This document shows, one piece after another, positions 16,432-24,915 of a DNA stretch of 64,000 bases. The DNA is from Priestia megaterium (GTDB taxonomy: Bacteria > Bacillota > Bacilli > Bacillales > Bacillaceae_H). Each line of letters opens with the position of its first letter. Position 1 is the stretch's first letter. The position numbers and the translations under genes are program-made. Location of the stretch: assembly GCF_023824195.1 (NCBI RefSeq), contig NZ_CP085442.1, positions 472,001-536,000 on the forward strand, read 5' to 3'. The notes below the pieces were generated by a model. The model saw only the letters and a program-made list of their open reading frames with translations, had not been told where the DNA came from and made no database searches.

Positions 16432-17973
16432 ATGATAAATAATAAAAAACTCGTATCTATACTGCTTCTTGTTTTACTTGGTCTTACTGCTTGCGCGCCT
16501 CATGAAGAGAGTATGAGTATAAAAGAAAGAAAGAAAACGGATGAAAGCGTTACATTTTTATTTAATTTCACACCTGCAACCCTTGATCCCCATACCGATG
16601 ATGATTACACGGCAGTTCGTGCAGGAGTGGGGGAGACGCTTATCAAAATCAGCGACGATTTAAAGATAAAGCCTTGGCTTGCTGAAAAGTGGAAAACAAA
16701 AGATAACGGCCTTACATGGACATTTACGATAAGAAAGAACATCACGTTTCAAAATGGCAAAGTGCTGGATGCAAATGCCGTGAAGTCTTCTCTTCAAAGA
16801 GCAATAGACCAAAGCTATGCGATGAGAAACGCTTTAAAAATCAAAGAAATGAAAGCGAACGGTCATATACTGACAATTACGTTAAAAGAGCCAATACCTA
16901 AATTCCCTTCTGAATTAGTGCATCCAAACACAGCCATTATAGACGTTAATGCTTCTCATATAGCTAAGAAGCCCATTGGCACGGGTCCATTTCACGTCTT
17001 GTCTTTTGATCAAGGAAATCAAGTGAAATTAGAAAGATATGAGGATTATTGGAATGGAAAAGTAAAATTGAAAAACGCGACCTTTGCATTTAACGAAGAT
17101 GCTAATGCGCGAGTTGCTGCTCTTCAATCTGGAACAGCCGATATTATTTATCGCCCGCCTTTAGAAAGTTTGGGCACTTTACAAACAGATCCGTCTTTTA
17201 AGGTAAGTGGAGTACCTAGTGTGCGTACTCATTTATTACTTTATAATCAAACCAATGACGCATTAAAAGACGAAAATGTAAGAAAAGCTATCGATGCCTT
17301 ATTGAACCGAAAAGAAATTGTCAGCAGCATAATGAACAATCAAGCGGCAGCGGCTCGAGGTCCATTTTTACCCCAATTTCCTTTTGCTGATAATACTGCT
17401 AATGAGCAAAGAGGTATCGCATCTGCTAAAAAATATTTAGAGAAAGCAGGCTATCAAATCAAAAATGGAAAAGCAATCAAAAATGGAAAGCCATTATCGC
17501 TCTCTTTGGTCACATACAGCTCGTTGCCAGAACTTCCTTTGATTGCTCAGCTTATACAGTCTAATGCGAAAGAGTTAGGAATTAATATTAAGATTCATCT
17601 CGTTGAGGACAGCGATGAATATTTAATGGCAAAAGACGATTGGGATTTAGCATTGTACAGCCTTATCACTGCACCTAGAGGAGATGCAAGCTATTATTTA
17701 AGTACGAACTATTTGCCGGGCGGTGGTTTAAATGCCAGCCGGATTAATGATGATAAGCTAACAAAAATGATTGAGCAGTTAAATTCAACCGTAGATGACG
17801 CAAAGCGAGATCAGTTAGCTAAGCAAGCAACCGCTTTGATTAATGGGAAAATGCTGACGTCATCGATTGTACATCCAAACATTGTTGTTGCTTATAATCA
17901 AAAAGTGAAAAACTGGACAACAAATCCAAGCGAGTATTATATGCTGACTCAGCATTTAGAGGTAACGCCATAG
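16432..17973 (+). CDS. Peptide/nickel-type ABC transporter solute-binding lipoprotein, B12-controlled
   Basis: A 513-residue family-5 extracellular binding protein (OppA/NikA/CntA type). It has a lipoprotein signal peptide with lipobox LTAC (cysteine near residue 21), the family motif WTFTIRKNITFQNGKVLDA (about 94-112) and GTGPFHV. Related proteins bind peptides, nickel, or metal-metallophore complexes. Control by a cobalamin riboswitch makes cobalt uptake for B12 synthesis the likeliest job. No permease or ATPase genes accompany it; they must be elsewhere if it feeds an ABC importer. Peptide binding is the alternative. Confidence 0.85.
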   Translation: MINNKKLVSILLLVLLGLTACAPHEESMSIKERKKTDESVTFLFNFTPATLDPHTDDDYTAVRAGVGETLIKISDDLKIKPWLAEKWKTKDNGLTWTFTIRKNITFQNGKVLDANAVKSSLQRAIDQSYAMRNALKIKEMKANGHILTITLKEPIPKFPSELVHPNTAIIDVNASHIAKKPIGTGPFHVLSFDQGNQVKLERYEDYWNGKVKLKNATFAFNEDANARVAALQSGTADIIYRPPLESLGTLQTDPSFKVSGVPSVRTHLLLYNQTNDALKDENVRKAIDALLNRKEIVSSIMNNQAAAARGPFLPQFPFADNTANEQRGIASAKKYLEKAGYQIKNGKAIKNGKPLSLSLVTYSSLPELPLIAQLIQSNAKELGINIKIHLVEDSDEYLMAKDDWDLALYSLITAPRGDASYYLSTNYLPGGGLNASRINDDKLTKMIEQLNSTVDDAKRDQLAKQATALINGKMLTSSIVHPNIVVAYNQKVKNWTTNPSEYYMLTQHLEVTP

Positions 17974-18030
17974 TCAATATTGCTGTTCCTATAGGGAAAA
18001 GAGAAAGTATACAATGATAGATAAAAGGAT

Positions 18031-18570
18031 GTGACAGTAAACGTGCAAGAAGTACAAATGTATCAAATTAAAGAAATAAAAGAAAAGGATGCTGAAGTGA
18101 TTCAGTTTGTCATGAATATGCGGAATGAGCTATTTCCTATGCTGGAAAAAAATCAGCTTCCTGTGGATTTGCTTCATTTTAATGAACATTATGCTCAAGC
18201 GAAAGGCGCTGCTTTTTTTTCAGCTGTCACGGAAAATCAACAAGTAATTGGAACAATTGGTTTATACGCTTACGATGGAAGGTTTCATGCATTAAAAAAG
18301 CGATATGAACATAAAACTGCAGCCGAGATTGTAAAATGCTATGTCGATCCAGCATACCGGCGTCTAGGCATTGGACAGCAGCTGTTCAAGGCAGTGGAAC
18401 AATTCGCTCAAAATCATTTTTATGACACGTTGTATCTGCATACTCATCCTTTTTTACCGGGGGCTATCCCATTCTGGACTTCACAAGGTTTTATCGAAAG
18501 GCTAGCTGAACAGGATGAGCCATGGAATACGCTGCACATGGACAGAAAAATACAACCGGTCGTAATGTAA
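18031..18570 (+). CDS. GNAT-family N-acetyltransferase
   Basis: A protein of up to 179 residues with the acetyl-CoA-binding motif YVDPAYRRLGIGQQLFKAVE (about 108-127) and the flanking beta-strands of the GNAT fold (IGTIGLYAYDG). It transfers an acetyl group from acetyl-CoA to an unknown amine. Possible starts are GTG at 18031, GTG at 18043 and ATG at 18058; AAAGGA at 18024-18029 is too close to the first and far from the others, so the start is not settled. It stands alone. Confidence 0.8.
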   Translation: MTVNVQEVQMYQIKEIKEKDAEVIQFVMNMRNELFPMLEKNQLPVDLLHFNEHYAQAKGAAFFSAVTENQQVIGTIGLYAYDGRFHALKKRYEHKTAAEIVKCYVDPAYRRLGIGQQLFKAVEQFAQNHFYDTLYLHTHPFLPGAIPFWTSQGFIERLAEQDEPWNTLHMDRKIQPVVM

Positions 18571-18628
18571 CGATATTATACAGTAATTACCATGGAATCT
18601 AAATAAGAGCTCATGCTATAATGAACGT

Positions 18629-18706
18629 ACTTACATTTATAGCCTGTAGGGCAAGTCCTTACAGAAAAGAACCACGTTTTGAATTGGCTGAAACGTGGTT
18701 TTTTTC
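18629..18706 (+). ncRNA. Candidate small RNA 1
   Basis: An extended minus-10 (TGCTATAAT, hexamer 18617-18622) should start transcription near 18629. The RNA would have a hairpin CTGTAGGG/CCTTACAG with a short loop, then an intrinsic terminator AACCACGTTT/AAACGTGGTT (18670-18700) with seven T. No reading frame is evident in the 78 bases. The minus-35 is poor. It lies in the gap between the acetyltransferase gene and the convergent CitMHS gene. Confidence 0.45.
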
Positions 18707-18745
18707 TATGAAAAACAAATAACAAAATATTTTTAAAAATATATA

Positions 18746-18759
18746 TGAAATCGCTTTCA
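18746..18759. promoter_or_regulatory. Perfect cre site (CcpA) over a sigma-A promoter
   Basis: TGAAATCGCTTTCA matches the cre consensus TGWNANCGNTNWCA at every position. It overlaps a minus-35-like TTTCAA (18755-18760) that stands 17 bases before TATAAT (18778-18783). CcpA bound here would repress the transcript below when a preferred sugar is present. Confidence 0.65.
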
Positions 18760-18789
18760 AAATAATGAAATATATTATATAATTACTAG

Positions 18790-18871
18790 TGTTGTGTTGT
18801 ACTTTGTTAGTGTTAAATCAATATCCTACATGTGTGAGCCGATTGCCTTATGGTAGTCGGCTTCCTTTTTT
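18790..18871 (+). ncRNA. Candidate small RNA 2, probably catabolite-repressed
   Basis: Downstream of the cre-covered promoter, about 80 bases lead to a stem AGCCGATTGCC/GGTAGTCGGCT (18837-18862, two wobble pairs) followed by TTCCTTTTTT on the plus strand only. The next gene on this side lies on the minus strand and ends at 18883, so the transcript serves no downstream gene. No reading frame with a ribosome site is seen. It could pair with the 3' end of the convergent citrate-transporter mRNA. Confidence 0.5.
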
Positions 18872-18882
18872 ATGGTAGGAGT

Positions 18883-20184
18883 CTAAGGGGAAATAGCATT
18901 CGTTAAAATGGCTGTAATCGTCATGATAATAGTTGTCCCAAAGGCCCATTTAAAAAGAAACTTTTGATGCTCGCCGAAATCTATTTCAACCAGCCCAATC
19001 AGAATGAAAGTAGCAGGCACTAAAGGGGATAGAGGAAACCCAGTTGTGGAATGTCCCAATAAAGCTGCTCGTCCTATTTCTACAGGGTCTACACCAAAAT
19101 TAGCTGCTGTATGGCTAATAACAGGCAAAATGCCAAAGTAATAAGCATCAGGTGAAAACACAAAGCTAAGAGGAAGGCTCGTTATTGCTACAACTAAGGG
19201 AAGGTGGGAGCCTAGCCATTCAGGAGTAAGGCTGACAATGGTATTAGCCATGGCATCCATCATTTTTGTTTCTGTAAAAACGCCTGTAAAAATTCCGGCT
19301 GCAAAAACCAATGTACTAACCATTACAAAGCTGTTTGCATGACTTAAGATTCTTTCCTGCTGTTCTTTTGGATGAGGAAAATTAACAAATAAAGAAATGG
19401 CAAAAGCAATAGCAAATAAAATAGGAATAGGAAGTATGTCTACGACCAAGAGAATCATTAAGCACAGTGTCAATAAGGCATTAAACCAAAAGAGTCTAGG
19501 TGGCTTCCCAGGGGTCTCATGAACTGAAAGCTGTTCAGCAAAAGCCATTGATGAACCTTTTAAATGAATGGTTCCTAAGCGCGCTTTCTCTCTTTTTCCG
19601 AGTAGATATGCTGAAAATAAAGTCCACATCAATCCCGCTGCCATAGCTGGAATCAGAGGGTTAAATAGATCTGATACTTCTAATTGTAAACTTGCTGCGG
19701 CTCTTACGAGAGGACCTCCCCAAGGAATCATATTCATAACACCTGCGCTTAAACTAATAACACAAGCCAGTATTAGTCGGTTCATTCCCAGTTTTGTGTA
19801 CAAAGGAAGCAAGGCGGAAACTGTAATTAAAAATGTAGAAGAGCCGTCTCCATCTAGGCCAACAAGCATTGTAATAATGGCAGTTGCCATTACGACTTTT
19901 AAAGGATCGCCTTTCACAATGTTTAGGATACGAGAAATCATAGGATCAAATAAACCGACGTCAATCATTAGTCCAAAATATAAAATAGCAAAAACAATCA
20001 TAATGGCCGTAGGAGCTACTTTTAAAATACCATTCATCATCATATCGCCCATATCAGCACTAAAACCTCCAATTACACCAAAGAGGATAGCGACAAAAAT
20101 AAAAGCAACAACCACGGACAAGCGTCTACTAATGACGAGAAATAGAAAAGTCGCAATCATTCCAAACCCTAACAAAGAAAGCAT
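18883..20184 (-). CDS. CitMHS-family citrate/metal-citrate transporter
   Basis: A 433-residue protein with about 11-12 membrane segments, a CitMHS-family symporter that takes up citrate complexed with a divalent metal together with protons. Recognisable stretches are MLVGLDGDGSSTFLITVSAL, MNMIPWGGPLVRAAASL and the C-terminal LLGHSTTGFPLSPLVPATF. It resembles CitM/CitH of B. subtilis. No two-component citrate sensor is adjacent. GGGGTGATGG precedes the ATG. No terminator with a T-run is seen on its own strand; two plus-strand RNA candidates converge on it. Confidence 0.9.
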   Translation of the reverse strand: MLSLLGFGMIATFLFLVISRRLSVVVAFIFVAILFGVIGGFSADMGDMMMNGILKVAPTAIMIVFAILYFGLMIDVGLFDPMISRILNIVKGDPLKVVMATAIITMLVGLDGDGSSTFLITVSALLPLYTKLGMNRLILACVISLSAGVMNMIPWGGPLVRAAASLQLEVSDLFNPLIPAMAAGLMWTLFSAYLLGKREKARLGTIHLKGSSMAFAEQLSVHETPGKPPRLFWFNALLTLCLMILLVVDILPIPILFAIAFAISLFVNFPHPKEQQERILSHANSFVMVSTLVFAAGIFTGVFTETKMMDAMANTIVSLTPEWLGSHLPLVVAITSLPLSFVFSPDAYYFGILPVISHTAANFGVDPVEIGRAALLGHSTTGFPLSPLVPATFILIGLVEIDFGEHQKFLFKWAFGTTIIMTITAILTNAISP

Positions 20185-20289
20185 TATCCATCACCCCTTA
20201 AAAGTTAGAAAATTCTATTAATTTATATTATAGCATTAGAATTAATGTTAAAGTTTGGAATTTTTAAATAAGATAGCTTCAACCTAAAA

Positions 20290-20315
20290 CTAAAAAAGCC
20301 GCCTTATAGGCGACT
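20290..20315 (-). terminator. Terminator of the YfmQ-like gene
   Basis: On the minus strand AGTCGCC and GGCGGCT pair (one wobble) around a 5-base loop and run into TTTTTTAG. Confidence 0.7.
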
Positions 20316-20318
20316 GGT

Positions 20319-20762
20319 TTAAGCTAGGTCAGCTGTTATGGACTGCTTTTGAAGGTGATCAGACAGCAGGCTGTAAGCAATAATTTTCTTTTTATACTGT
20401 TTTACGACATCGACATGATCATCATAACTGTATACGCATAATCGAACATCTTTTTTTCCTTTTTTCGTATCGATAACCAGTGGAGTTTCACTGTCTTCTA
20501 GGTGTTTATAATAGTCCTTATTTCCTTCATGGACATAATATTGTTTTAAAAATGTTGCTTTATTAAAATAATCAATCACTTGCATTTTGTCTTTGCCTTC
20601 TAAATGTTTCCCATCAACTGTGACAGTAACGTTTTGATCATCAAGTGTTGGGTGTAATTGAAATTTAGTCATAAGCCATTTGACCACTGGAGTTGGAAGA
20701 CACGTTACTAATATTTTGAGTGCACTTACAAGAATGATGGAAAGTAATACAATCCACGTCAT
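20319..20762 (-). CDS. YfmQ-like hypothetical protein
   Basis: A 147-residue protein with one N-terminal membrane segment (WIVLLSIILVSALKILVTC) and a soluble domain (VTVTVDGKHLEGKD, then DHVDVVKQYKKKIIAYSLLS). The HVDVVKQYK segment and overall layout recall B. subtilis YfmQ, whose function is not known. GGAG precedes the ATG. Single gene with its own terminator. Confidence 0.6.
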   Translation of the reverse strand: MTWIVLLSIILVSALKILVTCLPTPVVKWLMTKFQLHPTLDDQNVTVTVDGKHLEGKDKMQVIDYFNKATFLKQYYVHEGNKDYYKHLEDSETPLVIDTKKGKKDVRLCVYSYDDHVDVVKQYKKKIIAYSLLSDHLQKQSITADLA

Positions 20763-20885
20763 AGTTAATCATCTCCGCTATAGTTTAAATGAAATAAGAT
20801 TACATACTTATTTTACCACAGAGAACATGAGTACTTTTTGTACATTATGTGAACCTTCCTTAGTGAAAAGATGTATATGAAATGC

Positions 20886-20910
20886 GTTTATTTATGCACA
20901 TTTAGGGAAA
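20886..20910 (+). promoter_or_regulatory. Sigma-B-type promoter
   Basis: GTTTAT (20886-20891), 13 bases, GGGAAA (20905-20910) fits the general-stress sigma-B consensus GTTTAA-N12-15-GGGWAW with one mismatch. It lies 45 bases before the start of the small membrane protein gene. Confidence 0.6.
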
Positions 20911-20955
20911 TATAGAATTATAACAAATACTACATATAAAAAAGGAGAAAAAATT

Positions 20956-21093
20956 ATGTTGTGGACGATTATTGGACTTTTATTTATTTTTTGGTTATTA
21001 GGATTAGTTTTTCATATTGGCGGCGGCATCATTCACATTCTTCTTGTCATTGCAGTGATTGTGCTAATCGTAAAACTTGTGAAACGAATTTAG
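20956..21093 (+). CDS. lmo0937-family small membrane protein
   Basis: A 45-residue protein, MLWTIIGLLFIFWLLGLVFH then IGGG and a second hydrophobic segment ending LVKRI. Two membrane helices joined by a glycine turn are typical of the lmo0937 family (DUF5670) of Firmicutes stress-linked peptides. AAAGGAG lies 8 bases before the ATG. A sigma-B-type promoter stands directly upstream, so general-stress induction is likely. Function unknown. Confidence 0.8.
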   Translation: MLWTIIGLLFIFWLLGLVFHIGGGIIHILLVIAVIVLIVKLVKRI

Positions 21094-21097
21094 ATAT

Positions 21098-21128
21098 AAA
21101 AGGCCTTTCCTTAGGGAAAGGCCTTTTA
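21098..21128. terminator. Bidirectional terminator
   Basis: AAAAGGCCTTTCC-TTAG-GGAAAGGCCTTTT between the small membrane protein gene and the convergent tatD-type gene. Confidence 0.9.
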
Positions 21129-21896
21129 TGTGGAGAGATTATAAAAACAAGACGTATTTTGATATAAAAAATCATATGCTTCCGTTCCAGAAACTCCTTT
21201 GAGACGTGCTATTTCCTCAACGGACTGATGTATCATTGATGGAACCGTTGTCTGGTTTTGAAAAGGTCCTTCAAATGGCCACGGACCATCTGTTTCGACC
21301 ATCAAGTAGTCAAGAGGGTATTCCATGGCAAGCGCTTGGATTTTAGGCTTATATACAATATCAGGTGTAACTGAAATATAGTAACCGTTGTTTTTCATTC
21401 GTTCAACGGTTTTTTTAGCTCCTTTGAACCAGTGGAAGTGAGCTTTAGACACGGAATGTTTTTCTAGTAAGTCACACACAATTTCAGCGTCTTCATATAC
21501 AGCGTGAAGAATTAACGGTTTTCCCCACTTTTTTGAATGAATAATAAAAGCTTCAAGCAGCTCCAAATAGGGCTCTAGAGAAAGAGTATAGGTCTGATTT
21601 AAGTAATAAGGTAGACCAACCTCACCAACAGCTATCATTTCTTCATTGTTTTGATCAATCCAGGCAAACAGCTCCGCTAATTCATTTGAAGAAGGCAGTA
21701 TTTGTTCAGGATGAAATCCGTAGGCGGGTTTCACACAGGAATACAATTGGCTGATTTTTTGATTAAGTTGGCAAGACTGTAATGTGGAAGATACAGAAAT
21801 AAGCGCTTGTAACGAAGGATCCTTCTCTATTATGTCCTTCCAGCTTTTCGGTTCATATTGATCGAGGTGAATATGAGCGTCAATGATTTGTTTCAT
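21126..21896 (-). CDS. TatD-family metal-dependent hydrolase
   Basis: A 256-residue TIM-barrel amidohydrolase. The metal ligands of the family can be followed: DAHIHLD (6-12), GEVGLP with glutamate, LILHAV, AHFHWF and VETDGPWP. TatD proteins are 3'-5' DNA exonucleases or phosphodiesterases acting on nucleic acid; this is a divergent member related to B. subtilis YabD/YcfH only at the level of the fold motifs. AAAGGAGCGATACTC precedes the ATG. The natural substrate is unknown. Confidence 0.85.
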   Translation of the reverse strand: MKQIIDAHIHLDQYEPKSWKDIIEKDPSLQALISVSSTLQSCQLNQKISQLYSCVKPAYGFHPEQILPSSNELAELFAWIDQNNEEMIAVGEVGLPYYLNQTYTLSLEPYLELLEAFIIHSKKWGKPLILHAVYEDAEIVCDLLEKHSVSKAHFHWFKGAKKTVERMKNNGYYISVTPDIVYKPKIQALAMEYPLDYLMVETDGPWPFEGPFQNQTTVPSMIHQSVEEIARLKGVSGTEAYDFLYQNTSCFYNLST

Positions 21897-21958
21897 GAGT
21901 ATCGCTCCTTTCAGCCCAATTTGTTTAGAAATAATACGTAAGAAAATGTATGCTTCTG

Positions 21959-22879
21959 TTAGGCTTCCATCTTATTTTTTATGTGTTTTTTGTTCCCCCA
22001 TTTAGTAATAGATGAAAACGTATAAACAATAAGAGCTAACCAAATAAAACTAAAAGCAATAACATGAGCTTTTGTTAGCGATTCATGGTATAGAATTACT
22101 CCTGCTAGCAGAGATAAGGTTGGTGAAATATATTGAAGAATACCATGCATTGATAATGATACTTTTTTAGCACTTTTTGTGAATAATAAGAGTGGTAGAG
22201 CTGTGACCATTCCACTTCCCATTAATAAAAGACTTGTTGAAAAAGAATCAAAAAACTGCAAGTGTGATTGAAACGTGAGGTAGCCTATGTATGCTAATGA
22301 AATAGGGGAGATGACCATCGTTTCAAGGGTTAATCCGATTGTCGAATCAGCTTTAATCTTTTTCTTTGCCAAACCATATAATCCGAAAGTAAGAGCTAAA
22401 CTAAGCGAAATCCAAGGAACAACACCATAATGAAGACTGAGTGTTAATACGCCGATCCCTGCTAGTATAAATGCAAAAATTTGAGCTCCGCTTAATCTCT
22501 CTTTTAAGACAATAACACCTAATAAAACACTTGTTAGGGGATTAATATATTGTCCAAGGCTCGCTTCTACTATTTTTCCATCAATGACAGCCCACATAAA
22601 AATGCCCCAATTTGCACTAATAAGTACAGACGCAGTAAAAAGGGACCAGAATAAGGATGGTTTTTTCATTATTTCTTTTACAAACGTAATGTATGTACGC
22701 CATTTCTTTGTTATCAATAAAAGAATAAGCATAAAAATAAAAGACCAAAAAACGCGCTGAGCTAAAAGCTCCCCTGGTGCTACGTGGTGAACCAGCTTCC
22801 AATAAATTGGCGTAAGCCCCCACATAAGATAAGAAAGGACTGCATACGTTACACCATCTTTGTCATGATTTAAGTTCAT
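21959..22879 (-). CDS. rarD: RarD protein, EamA/DMT-superfamily transporter
   Basis: A 306-residue membrane protein with ten predicted helices made of two EamA repeats, the RarD subgroup of drug/metabolite transporters. Typical stretches are YLMWGLTPIYWKLV near the start, EASLGQYINPLTSVLLGV in the first repeat and LQYISPTLSLLAGVILYHE in the second. The substrate is not known; the name comes from a chloramphenicol-linked phenotype of a homologue. GAAGG precedes the ATG. A TGATATAAT extended minus-10 lies about 70 bases upstream. Confidence 0.88.
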   Translation of the reverse strand: MNLNHDKDGVTYAVLSYLMWGLTPIYWKLVHHVAPGELLAQRVFWSFIFMLILLLITKKWRTYITFVKEIMKKPSLFWSLFTASVLISANWGIFMWAVIDGKIVEASLGQYINPLTSVLLGVIVLKERLSGAQIFAFILAGIGVLTLSLHYGVVPWISLSLALTFGLYGLAKKKIKADSTIGLTLETMVISPISLAYIGYLTFQSHLQFFDSFSTSLLLMGSGMVTALPLLLFTKSAKKVSLSMHGILQYISPTLSLLAGVILYHESLTKAHVIAFSFIWLALIVYTFSSITKWGNKKHIKNKMEA

Positions 22880-23214
22880 TTAAAACCTTCTTTCTAACAT
22901 GAGATAAATTTGGTAGTAAGAGTGATAGATTAACATAAAAAAACAGCATAAACGATTATATCACAGAGAAAAACGATTCTTCACATGTTGAATGGCTCAA
23001 AAAAGCGCTATGCGCAAGGTCATTGCTTTTCCATGTCTAAAATAAAATCAAATTGCATGTTTCTAACAAGGTAAGTGCTTACACAAGTGTGCATGATAAG
23101 CGCTCCTTCAGCTTATATTCAAGTGGTTATGAAAAACAGTTGATTTCCCCATTAGAAACTGTCAAGCTTAAGGAAGAAAAAAATCTTAGAGGAAAGAATA
23201 TATAGGTGACGAAT
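22880..23214. other. Intergenic stretch between divergent rarD and the SET gene
   Basis: It holds the extended minus-10 for rarD on the minus strand (TGATATAAT, about 22953-22961) and short imperfect repeats GTAAGTGCTTAC and GATAAGCGCT at about 23070-23104. I see no gene and no clear plus-strand promoter for the SET gene. Confidence 0.5.
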
Positions 23215-23610
23215 ATGATCGAAATAAAAGTGTCTGCGATAAGCGACGGAGAATTTAATAGAGGTGTATTTGCTAAGCAAGATATTAAAAAAGGAACGCT
23301 TATTCACGAAGCTCCTGTTATCGCTTATCCTAATAAAGAGCATGATTTTATTGAGAAAACAACACTAGCGGATTATGCTTTTGAATATGGAGTGAATCAT
23401 ACGGCTATTCTTTTGGGATACGGTATGCTGTTTAATCACTCGTATACACCCAATGCTACGTATGAAATTAATTTTGACAATCATACCTTTGATTTTTATG
23501 CATATACGGATATCCAAGCAGGAGAAGAAATTCTCATCAACTATAATGGAGATGAAGATGATCAAGAGCTCCTTTGGTTTGATCGTGAAGATGAAGAAGA
23601 ACAAAAGTAA
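23215..23610 (+). CDS. SET-domain protein
   Basis: A 131-residue stand-alone SET domain. The hallmarks are in order: GRGVFA-like NRGVFAKQDIKKGTLIHEAP (about 15-34), the catalytic/SAM motif LFNHSYTPNATYE (about 73-85), and the C-terminal AGEEILINYNGD (about 102-113) whose tyrosine completes the site. SET proteins are lysine methyltransferases using SAM; the target of bacterial ones like this is mostly unknown. GTG at 23206 is possible, but AGGTGA sits 5 bases before the ATG at 23215. The acidic C-terminus (DREDEEEQK) follows the fold. Confidence 0.85.
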   Translation: MIEIKVSAISDGEFNRGVFAKQDIKKGTLIHEAPVIAYPNKEHDFIEKTTLADYAFEYGVNHTAILLGYGMLFNHSYTPNATYEINFDNHTFDFYAYTDIQAGEEILINYNGDEDDQELLWFDREDEEEQK

Positions 23611-23616
23611 AAAGTT

Positions 23617-23646
23617 AAGCCCATCGAAAATCGATGGGCTTTTTAT
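23617..23646. terminator. Bidirectional terminator
   Basis: AAGCCCATCGA-AAA-TCGATGGGCTT followed by TTTT, between the convergent SET and AI-2E-family genes. Confidence 0.85.
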
Positions 23647-24788
23647 TATGCTTTTTTATCTGGATACATAGTAGAATTCAAACGGATGAATTGATAAATA
23701 TGCGTAATAATAACTTTTAAAACGGCATATCCAGGGACGGCTAAAATAATACCGATGATTCCGAATAAGTTTCCGGCGGTTAGAATGACAAAAATGACTG
23801 TAATCGGGTGAATGTCTAGGCTTCTTCCCATAATTTGCGGAGATATTACTTTACCTTCAAGCAATTGAACAACTGCCCAGACAATGGCTAGTTTTACAAG
23901 CATGAAAGGAGAGGTAATAAACGCAATAATAATTGCTGGTATGATGGCGATAATAGGACCAAGGTAAGGCACAACATTGGTTACCATGGCTATAATCGCT
24001 AAAAGTAATGCATAGTCTAATCCAATAATCAGATAGCCAATGAAAAGCAGTACACCTATACAAATTGCAACGAAAATTTGCCCGCGAATATATGCGCTTA
24101 GTGCATGATTCATATCGGCTAAAATAAACTTAGCCTCAGAACGAGAACGATTTGGAAGCAGCTTCACAATGTAATTAGGAAGATTTTTTCCATCTTTCAA
24201 CAAGTAAAAAAGAATAAAGGGTAAAACGGCAACCGATAATATTATTTCTGTGATGGTTCCGACAAAATTAACGATACCGCTTGAAAATCCAGAAACATAT
24301 TTACTCAAGTGTTTGGAAGCATCTTTTGAAAGCTTGTCTAGGTCCGTGTTGGCCGACTGAAGACCCTGCTCGACATATCGGTTATTTGAAAGATTCGTCA
24401 CCGCATGCTGAACGTCATGCGTCAGCTCTGGGATATTATCAATAAGACGGTCAACTTGATTTTTTAGAGGCGGAATAACCGATGAAATAATAATGGCTAA
24501 TGCGCCGATAATCACTATGTATAAAACAAGAATGGAAATAATTCGTTTTACACCTTTTCGTTCTAAAAAGTCAACAAGCGGATTAAATAAATAAAAGCAA
24601 ATTCCTGCTAAGATAATCGGCAGTGCGATTGTTTTAATAAAAATAGAGATAGGAATTAAAATAAAACCGATTTTTGATAACGAAAAAATAGTCATGCTGA
24701 GAATAAAAATAATAATTGTATATACAACAAATTTATTATTTAAGATTTTTTCTCGGAAAAAAGTTCCTTTCTGAGGTCTAGGTTCCAA
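23646..24788 (-). CDS. AI-2E-family (PerM-type) membrane transporter
   Basis: A 380-residue protein with about seven or eight membrane helices: two near the N-terminus, a soluble helical region (about 90-150) and a C-terminal set with VTNVVPYLGPIIAIIPAIII, the signature of the family. Members include Na+/H+ antiporters and the TqsA autoinducer exporter; the substrate here is unknown. The frame begins at a TTG (24797) that touches the AAAGGAG site; the next TTG at 24788 has 9-base spacing and is the more likely start. Confidence 0.85.
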   Translation of the reverse strand: MEPRPQKGTFFREKILNNKFVVYTIIIFILSMTIFSLSKIGFILIPISIFIKTIALPIILAGICFYLFNPLVDFLERKGVKRIISILVLYIVIIGALAIIISSVIPPLKNQVDRLIDNIPELTHDVQHAVTNLSNNRYVEQGLQSANTDLDKLSKDASKHLSKYVSGFSSGIVNFVGTITEIILSVAVLPFILFYLLKDGKNLPNYIVKLLPNRSRSEAKFILADMNHALSAYIRGQIFVAICIGVLLFIGYLIIGLDYALLLAIIAMVTNVVPYLGPIIAIIPAIIIAFITSPFMLVKLAIVWAVVQLLEGKVISPQIMGRSLDIHPITVIFVILTAGNLFGIIGIILAVPGYAVLKVIITHIYQFIRLNSTMYPDKKA

Positions 24789-24915
24789 GCTGTTCAACTC
24801 CTTTAAAAAATAAATGTATAGTTATCATACCCTGATTTAGACTAATTTAAGAGGGTTTTTTACAAAGAAGTGTGCATACTAGTAGAAAATCTTCTAGAAA
24901 GAAGGGGTGAAATCA

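Noticed and set aside
19568..20221. A 217-codon plus-strand frame opposite the CitMHS gene
   Set aside because: It is antisense to a clear membrane transporter, has a proline/serine/isoleucine bias typical of a reverse shadow, and no ribosome site.
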